Assembly: GCF_014279995.1 (NCBI RefSeq)
Contig: NZ_CP047935.1
Span: 3,121,494-3,185,493 of the forward strand
Direction: 5' to 3'
From: Synechococcus sp. BIOS-E4-1
GTDB lineage: Bacteria > Cyanobacteriota > Cyanobacteriia > PCC-6307 > Cyanobiaceae
DNA length: 64,000 bases
In this document: positions 1 through 9,000 of the stretch, piece after piece
Position numbering within the stretch: the first letter of the stretch is position 1
Layout of the letters: every line of letters begins with the position of its first letter
Notes under the pieces: model-generated
Told to the model about the DNA's origin: nothing
The model's input: only the letters and a program-made list of their open reading frames with translations
Databases searched by the model: none
Made by a program: the position numbers and the translations under genes

Positions 1-2
1 TC

Positions 3-3000
3 AACACCCTGGACGGCAAAACCACTGATGCCATCAATGCCAGCAACATCACCACACTCACTGGTGCAGCCGCAGACCTCAACACCGCTTACACATCAAG
101 CGGTATCAGCAATCTCGGCAACGAGGCCGTCACCCTCAACGACACCTCTCTCAACGCCTCCGTTCTCAACGCCCTCGATGGACGCACCTCAGGTGCAATC
201 AATGCCAACTCCATCAACACACTCACAGGCAGCGCCGCTGATCTGATCACCGCTTACGACTCCGGTGGCATCAATGGCCTGGGCAATGAAGCCGTCAATG
301 TCAACAGCGGCACCGCTTCCACCTCACAGGCCAATGCCCTCGCCGCCGATACATCCGGCGTGGTCACGGCCACCATCTCCGATGGCGACATGGCCACACT
401 CGCTGGGCTGAGCGAAACCGGCAACGCCTACACCATCAATATCACCGACAACAGCGTTGCTGCCGCTGCTCTCAACACTCTCGATGGCAAAACCTCCGTT
501 GCTATCAACGCCAGCAACATCACCTCTCTCACCGGTGCAGCCGCTGACCTCAACACCGCCTACACCGCCAATGGCTCCAGCATCACAGGACTCGGCAATG
601 AAGCTGCCACCCTGGCTGACACGTCCCTCGCCGTCTCCGTTCTCAACGACCTCGACGGCAACACCTCAGGCACCATCAATGCCGGCTCCATCAATTCCCT
701 CTCAGGTACAGCAGCTGATCTAATCACTGCTTACGACTCCGGCGGCATCAATGGCCTGGGCAATGAAGCCATCAATGTCAACAGCGGCAGTGCTTCCACT
801 GCACAGGCCAATGCCCTCGCCGCCGACACGTCCGGTGTCGTCACCGCCACCATCTCCGATGGCGACATGGCCACCCTCGCCGGGCTCAGCGAAACCGGTA
901 ACGCCTACACCATCACCATCACCGACAACAGTGTTGCGGCCGCTGCTCTCAACACACTCGACAGCAAAACCACTGTTGCCATCAATGCCAGCAACATCAC
1001 CACGCTCACTGGTGCAGCTGCTGACCTCAACACCGCCTACACCGCCAACAGCAACGGCTCCATCAACGGCCTCGGCAATGAAGCAGCCACCCTCTCTGAT
1101 ACATCCCTCGCCGTCTCTGTTCTCAACACGCTCGATAGCAATACAACCGGCGCCATCAATGCCAGCTCCATCAACACCCTCACAGGCACAGCCGCAGATC
1201 TCAATACCGCTTACGCCTCCTCAGGTATCTCAGGCCTGGCCAACGAGGCCATCACCCTCTCCGACACGACCCTCAATGCATCGGTCCTCAACGACCTCGA
1301 CGGCAACACATCCGGCGCCATCAATGCCGGATCGATCAACACGCTCACCGGTACTGCTGCTGACCTGATCACGGTCTACGCCGCCAACGGCTCCGGCATC
1401 ACAGGCCTGGGCAATGAAGCCGTCAATGTCAGCAGCGGCACCGCTTCCACCTCACAGGCCAATGCCCTCGCTGCCGCCACATCCGGCGTGGTCACCGCCA
1501 CCATCTCCGATGGCGACATGGCCACTCTCGCCGGCATCACCGAAACCGGTAACGCCTACTCCATCACCATCACGGAAACATCCGTTGCTGCATCAGCTCT
1601 CAACATCCTCGATGGCAAAACCTCCGTTGCCATCAATGCCGGCAACATCACCACCCTCACCGGTGCAGCCGCTGACCTCAACACCGCCTACACCGCCAAT
1701 GGCAACGGCTCCATCAACGGGCTCGGCAATGAAGCAGCCACCCTCTCGGACACAACCCTCGCTGTTTCCGTTCTCAACGACCTCGACGGCAACACATCCG
1801 GCGCCATCGATGCCAGCAGCATCAATACGCTGACAAGTGATGACTACAACTCACTCAACACTGCGTACACAGCAGCAGGCAGTGGCGCAATCACAGGCCT
1901 TGGCAATGAAGCCATCACCGTTAACAACCGGATTCGCGCTTCAGAAGCAAACACACTGAATGGCCACACGTCGGGAGTCGTTACTGCAACAGTGACAGAC
2001 TCAAATGGAACCAGCGCTCTGCTTGTTTCCAACGCCCTGACCCTTAACGGCACAGGCAATGCTTACTCAATTTTCATACGTGATAGAACCGTTGCCACCA
2101 CTGATCTTTTAAGCATTGATGCGTTGACGACTGTCACGATCAATGCAACACGAATAACGAGGCTAACCGGAACTTATGCAAGCATTATTTCAACGTATGC
2201 GGCCGAAACTGCCGGAACGATTTCTGGCTTAGGCAGCAATTGCAGCTTCACAGCAAGCGGGTCAATCACTGTTGCAGAAGCCAATACTCTTTCAGGATTA
2301 ATTTCGCATGGCAGCCGAAGCCTGACGGCCACAATCTCCAACGGAGATATGGCCACATTGGCAGGAATCAGTGAGAGCGGACACAACTTAAGCATCACCA
2401 TCACCGACACATCCGTTGCTGCTGCTGCTCTCAACACCCTGGATGGGAAAACAGACACCACCATCAACGCCAGCAACATCACCACCCTCACCGGTACAGC
2501 CGCTGACCTCAACACCGCCTACGCATCCAGTGGCATCTCCGGTCTCAATAACGAAGCCGTCACCCTCTCCGACACGTCGCTCTCAGCCTCAGTCCTCAAC
2601 ACGCTCGACAGCAACACCTCCGGCACCATCAATGCCAGCTCCATCGACACCCTCAGCGGTGCAGCCGCTGACCTCAACACCGCCTACACCTCAGCCGGAA
2701 TTTCTGGGCTCAGCGACGAGGCCATCACACTCACGGATACATCCCTCGCAGCATCCATTCTCAACGCGCTCGACGGACACACCTCAGGCACCATCAATGC
2801 CGGATCGATCAACACACTCTCAGGCAACGCCGCTGATCTGATCACCGCTTACGCATCAAGCGGCATCTCTGGCCTGAACGACGAGGCCATCTCCGTCAGC
2901 AGTGGGATCGTCACCACAGCGCAAGCCAACACGCTCTCGGCTGCCACATCGGCAGTTGTCACCGCCACCATCGCCGATGGCGACATGGCCACACTCGCCG

Positions 3001-6000
3001 GACTCACTGAAACCGGCAACGCCTACACGATCACCATCACGGACACATCCGTTGCTGCATCAGCTCTCAACACCCTCGATGGCAAAACAACTGTTTCCAT
3101 CAATGCCGGCAACATCACCACCCTCACCGGTGCAGCCGCTGACCTCAACACCGCCTACACCGCCAACGGCAACGGATCCATCTCTGGTCTCGGCAACGAA
3201 GCTGCCACCCTCTCTGACACATCCCTCGCTGTTTCCGTTCTCAACATCCTTGACGGACGCACCTCAGGCAGCATCGATGCGGGCACCATCAACACGCTCA
3301 CCGGTACAGCGGCTGATCTGAACACCGCTTACACATCAGGCGGCATCAGCAATCTCGGCAATGAGGCCGTCACTCTCTCCGACACGACCCTCGCCGTCTC
3401 CGTTCTCAACGACCTCGACGGCAACACCTCAGGCACCATCAATGCCAATTCCATCAACACACTCACCGGTGCAGCCGCTGATCTCAACACCGCTTACACC
3501 GCCAACGCCAACGGCTCCATCTCTGGTCTCAACAACGAGGCCGTCACTCTTTCCGACACCTCCCTCGCTGTTTCCGTTCTCAACAACCTCGACGGCAACA
3601 CCTCAGGCACCATCAACGCCAACACCATCAACACGCTCACCGGCAGCGCCGCTGATCTGATCACCGCCTACGACTCCGGTGGCATCAACGGCCTGGCCAA
3701 CGAGGCCGTCACCCTCACCGACACGACCCTCACCGTCTCCGTTCTCAATGCCCTCGACGGTCGCACCTCAGGCACCATCAATGCCAACTCGATCAACACC
3801 CTCACCGGTGCAGCAACAGACCTCATCACCGCCTTCGCATCAGGAGGCATCAACAACCTTGGAGCGACTGCGGTCAACGTCAACAGCGGCTCCGCATCCA
3901 CTTCACAGGCCAACAACCTCGCCGCCGCAACATCCGGTGTGGTCACCGCCACTCTCTCCGATGGCGACATGGACACACTCGCCGGACTGACTGAAACCGG
4001 TAACGCCTACTCCATCACCATCACCGACAACAGCGTTGCCGCAGCTGCTCTCAACACACTCGACGGCAAAACAACTGTTGCCATCAACGCCAGCAACATC
4101 ACCACCCTCACCGGTGCAGCCGCTGACCTCAACACCGCCTACACCGGCAACGGCAACGGCTCCATCACCGGCCTCGGCAATGAAGCTGCCACCCTCTCCG
4201 ATACCAGCCTCGCTGTTTCCGTTCTCAATGACCTCGACGGCAACACCTCAGGCGCCATCAATGCCAACTCCATCAACACACTCACAGGCAGCGCAGCTGA
4301 CCTGAACACCGCTTACGACTCCGGTGGCATCAGCAATCTCGGTAATGAGGCCGTCACCCTCACCGACAGCTCACTCGCCGTCTCCGTTCTCAATGCCCTC
4401 GACGGTCGCACCTCAGGCAGCATCAATGCCAATTCCATCAACACGCTCTCTGGCACTGCTGCTGATCTGATCAGCACCTACGCCGCCAACGGCTCCGGCA
4501 TCTCAGGCCTTGGCAATGAGGCGGTCAATGTCAACAGCGGCACTGCTTCCACGACCCAGGCCAACAGCCTCGCCGCCGACACATCCGGTGTCGTCACCGC
4601 CACCATCTCCGAAGGAGACATGGCCACACTTGCCGATCTCACCGAAACCAGCAACGCCTACGCCGTCACCATTACCGATACACGCGTCAATGCGGATGAA
4701 TTAAATACCTTAAACAGCAAAACAACCGTCAATATTGACTGCGGAAATATCACCCAAATCGTTGGTGCAATTAGTGATATCGCAACTGCTTACACATCTG
4801 GAGGTTTTACCGGTCTAGGTGACGAAGAAATCATCTTTACGTTCGCCAATATCCAGGCAGATCTTTTAAACGCAATTGATGCGGCCAACAGCAGGGTGAT
4901 CAATGCATCAGGCGTTGCCTCTCTAACGGGCAGTGCATCAGATCTCAACACCGCCTATGCCTCCAGCGGTGTTTCAGGCCTTGGCAATGAGCCCGTCACG
5001 CTCACTGACAGCTCTCTGTCCGCATCGGTCCTCAACACACTCGATGGCAACACATCCGGCACCATCGATGCCAGCTCCATCAACACCCTCACCGGTACCG
5101 CCACTGACCTCAACACCGCCTATGCCTCGAATGCGGCAGGTGGTATCAGCAATCTCGGCAATGAGGCCGTCACCCTCTCCGACAGCTCACTCACCGCGAC
5201 CGTTCTCAACAACCTCGACGGCAACACATCAGGCACCATCGATGCCAGCTCCATCAACACCCTCACCGGTACCGCCACTGACCTCAACACCGCCTACACC
5301 TCAGCTGGCATCTCTGGCCTGAACAACGAGGCAATCACCCTCACCGATACCTCTCTCACAGCCTCCGTTCTCAACACCCTCGATGGACGCACCTCAGGCA
5401 CCATCAATGCCTCATCCATCAACACACTTGCCGGCACTGCCGCGGACCTCAACACCGCCTACACCTCAGCCGGCATCTCTGGCCTGAACAACGAGGCGAT
5501 CACCCTCACCGATACCTCTCTCACAGCCTCCGTTCTCAACACCCTCGATGGACGCACCTCAGGTGCCATCAATGCCTCCTCCATCAACACACTGTCCGGC
5601 ACGGCCGCTGACCTCAACACCGCCTACGGCTCCTCCGGCATCAGCAATCTCGGTGATGAAGCCGTCACCCTCACCGACACCTCACTCGCGGTCTCGGTTC
5701 TCAACACCCTCGACGGCAACACATCCGCCAGCGTGAACGCCAGTTCCGTCAACACACTCTCAGGCACGGCCGCTGACCTCAAGACCGCCTACGACTCCTC
5801 GGGCATCTCAGGTCTTGGCAACGAGGCCGTCACCATCACCGACACCTCACTCGCCGGATCGGTGTCGTTCACCCAACTCGGCCCCGACATCGATGGAGAA
5901 GCTGCCAACGATTACAGCGGCCGCAGCGTTTCTCTCTCCAGCGATGGCAGCACCGTTGCCATTGGTGCCTACGGAAACGATGGCAATGGCACAAATTCGG

Positions 6001-9000
6001 GCCATACGCGCATCTACCAGTGGGATTCAGCCTCCTCCTCCTGGAATCAACGCGGTAGCGATATCGATGGAGAAGCTGCCGGCGATTACAGCGGCTTCAG
6101 CGTTTCTCTCTCCAGCGATGGCAGCATCGTTGCCATTGGTGCCTACAACAACGATGGCAATGGCTCATCTTCGGGCCATACGCGCATCTACAAATGGGAC
6201 GGCTCCAGCTGGAATCAACGCGGTAGCGATATCGATGGAGAAGCTACCAGCGATCTCAGCGGGCTCGGCGTTTCTCTCTCCAGCGATGGTAGCACCGTTG
6301 CCATTGGTGCCTACGGAAACGATGGCAATGGCTCAAATTCGGGCCATACGCGCATCTACAAATGGGACGGCTCCAGCTGGCATCAACGCGGTAGCGATAT
6401 CGATGGAGAAGCTACCAGCGATTACAGCGGCTTCAGCGTTTCTCTCTCCAGCGATGGCAGCATCGTTGCCATTGGTGCCTACAGAAACGATGGCAATGGC
6501 TCAAATTCGGGCCATACGCGCATCTACCAGTGGAATTCAGCCTCCTCCTCTTGGAATCAACGCGGTAGCGATATCGATGGAGAAGCTACCGGCGATCTCA
6601 GCGGGCTCGGCGTTTCTCTCTCCAGCGATGGCAGCACCGTCGCCATTGGTGCCCTGGGAAACGATGGAAGTGCAGGAAACGCTGGGCACGTAAGAGTCTT
6701 TGATCTCGGCAATCAGATCACCCTCACCGCATCGGTCCTCAACACCCTCGACGGCAACACCTCAGGCACCATCGATGCCAGCAACATCACCACACTCACC
6801 GGTGCTGCCGCTGAACTGAATACCACCTACGCCTCCTCCGGCATCAGCAATCTCGGCAACGAGGCCATCACCCTCACCGACACCTCTCTCACCGCCTCCG
6901 TTCTCAACACACTCGACGGACACACCTCAGGCAGCATCGATGCCAACTCGATCAACACACTCTCCGGTGCTGCCGCTGAAATCAACACCGCCTACGCCTC
7001 CTCCGGCATCAGCAACCTCGGCAACGAGGCCGTCACCCTCACCGATACCTCACTCACAGCCTCCGTTCTCAACACCCTCGACGGCCATACATCCGGCACC
7101 GTCAATGCCAGCTCGATCAACACCCTCACAGGCACAGCAGCTGACCTGAACACCGCTTATGCCTCCACAGGCATCAGCAACCTCGGTGATGAGGCCGTCA
7201 CCCTCACCGACACCTCACTCACAGCCACCGTTCTCAACACGCTCGATAGCAATACAACCGGTGCCATCAATGCCAGCTCGATCAACACGCTCTCAGGTGC
7301 TGCCGCTGAAATCAACACCGCCTACGCCTCCTCCGGCATCAGCAATCTCGGCAACGAGGCCGTCACCCTCACCGATACAACCCTCGCTGCATCCGTTCTC
7401 AACACCCTCGATGGCAACACAACAGGCAGCATCGATGCCAGCAACATCAACACACTCTCCGGTGTTGCCGCTGAACTCAACACCAGCTACGCATCAAGCG
7501 GCATCAGCAATCTCGGCAACGAAGCCGTCACCCTCACCGACACAACCCTCGCTGCATCCGTTCTCAACACACTCGACGGACACACCTCTGGCAGCATCAA
7601 TGCCAACTCGATCAACACACTCTCCGGTGCTGCCGCTGAACTGAATACCACCTACGCCTCCTCCGGCATCAGCAATCTCGGCAAGGAGGCCGTCACTCTC
7701 ACCGATACAACCCTCACCGCCTCCGTTCTCAACACCCTCGACGGACGCACCTCAGGCACCATTAATGCCAACTCCATCAACACCCTGACGGGTACAGCGG
7801 CAGATCTGAACATCGCCTACGCCTCCTCCGGCATCAGCAATCTCGGCAACGAGGCTGTCACCCTCACCGACACCTCACTCGCTGCATCCGTCCTCAACAC
7901 GCTCGATGGCAACACAACAGGCAGCATCAATGCCAACTCCATCAACTCACTCACTGGAACGGCCGCAGACCTGATCAACGCCTACAGCTCATCCGGCATT
8001 TCAGGCCTCAACGACGAGGCGCTCACCCTTTCTGGGGCTTCATTTACCGCTTCAATCCTCAACAGCCTTGATGGACACACCACAGGAGTCATCAATGCTG
8101 GCTCCATCAATACACTTTTCGGCTCGGCCTCAGACCTGATCAGCGCCTACTCCTCTTCCGGGATCAACACACTTGGCGATGAGGCAATCACCCTCATCGA
8201 CACCTCGCTGTCTGCATCCGTTCTCAACAACCTCGCCTCAAAAACCTCAGGCAACATCAACGCGTTCATCATCAACACACTGACAGGTACAGCTGCAGAG
8301 CTGAACACGGCCTACACCTCAACTGGCATCAGCAACCTCGGCAACGAGGCCGTCACCCTCACCGATACCTCACTCACAGCCTCCGTCCTCAACACGCTCG
8401 ATGGCAACACATCCGGCAGCGTCAATGCCACTTCAATCAACACACTCTCAGGTGCTGCAGCAGACCTGAACACCGCCTACGCCTCATCCGGCATCAGCAA
8501 CCTCGGCGATGAAGCCGTCACCCTCACCGACACCTCACTCGCCGCATCCGTCCTCAACACCCTCGACGGCAACACATCCGGCAGCATCAATGCCAGTTCC
8601 ATCAACACACTCTCAGGTGCTGCCGCAGACCTGAACACCGCCTACGCCTCCTCAGGCATCAGCAATCTCGGTGACGAGGCCGTCACCCTCACCGATACCT
8701 CACTCGCTGCCTCCGTTCTCAACACGCTCAACGGCAACACGTCCGGAAGCGTCAATGCCAACTCCGTCAACACACTCACAGGTGCTGCCGCAGACCTGAA
8801 CACCGCCTACGCCTCCACTGGCATCAGTAATCTCGGTAATGAGGCCGTCACCCTCACCGATACCTCACTCGCCGCAACCGTCCTCAACACGCTCGATGGC
8901 AACACATCCGGCAGCGTCAATGCCAACTCCATCAACACACTTGCCGGTAGCGCAGCTGATCTGAACACCGCCTACTCCTCCACTGGCATCAGCAACCTCG

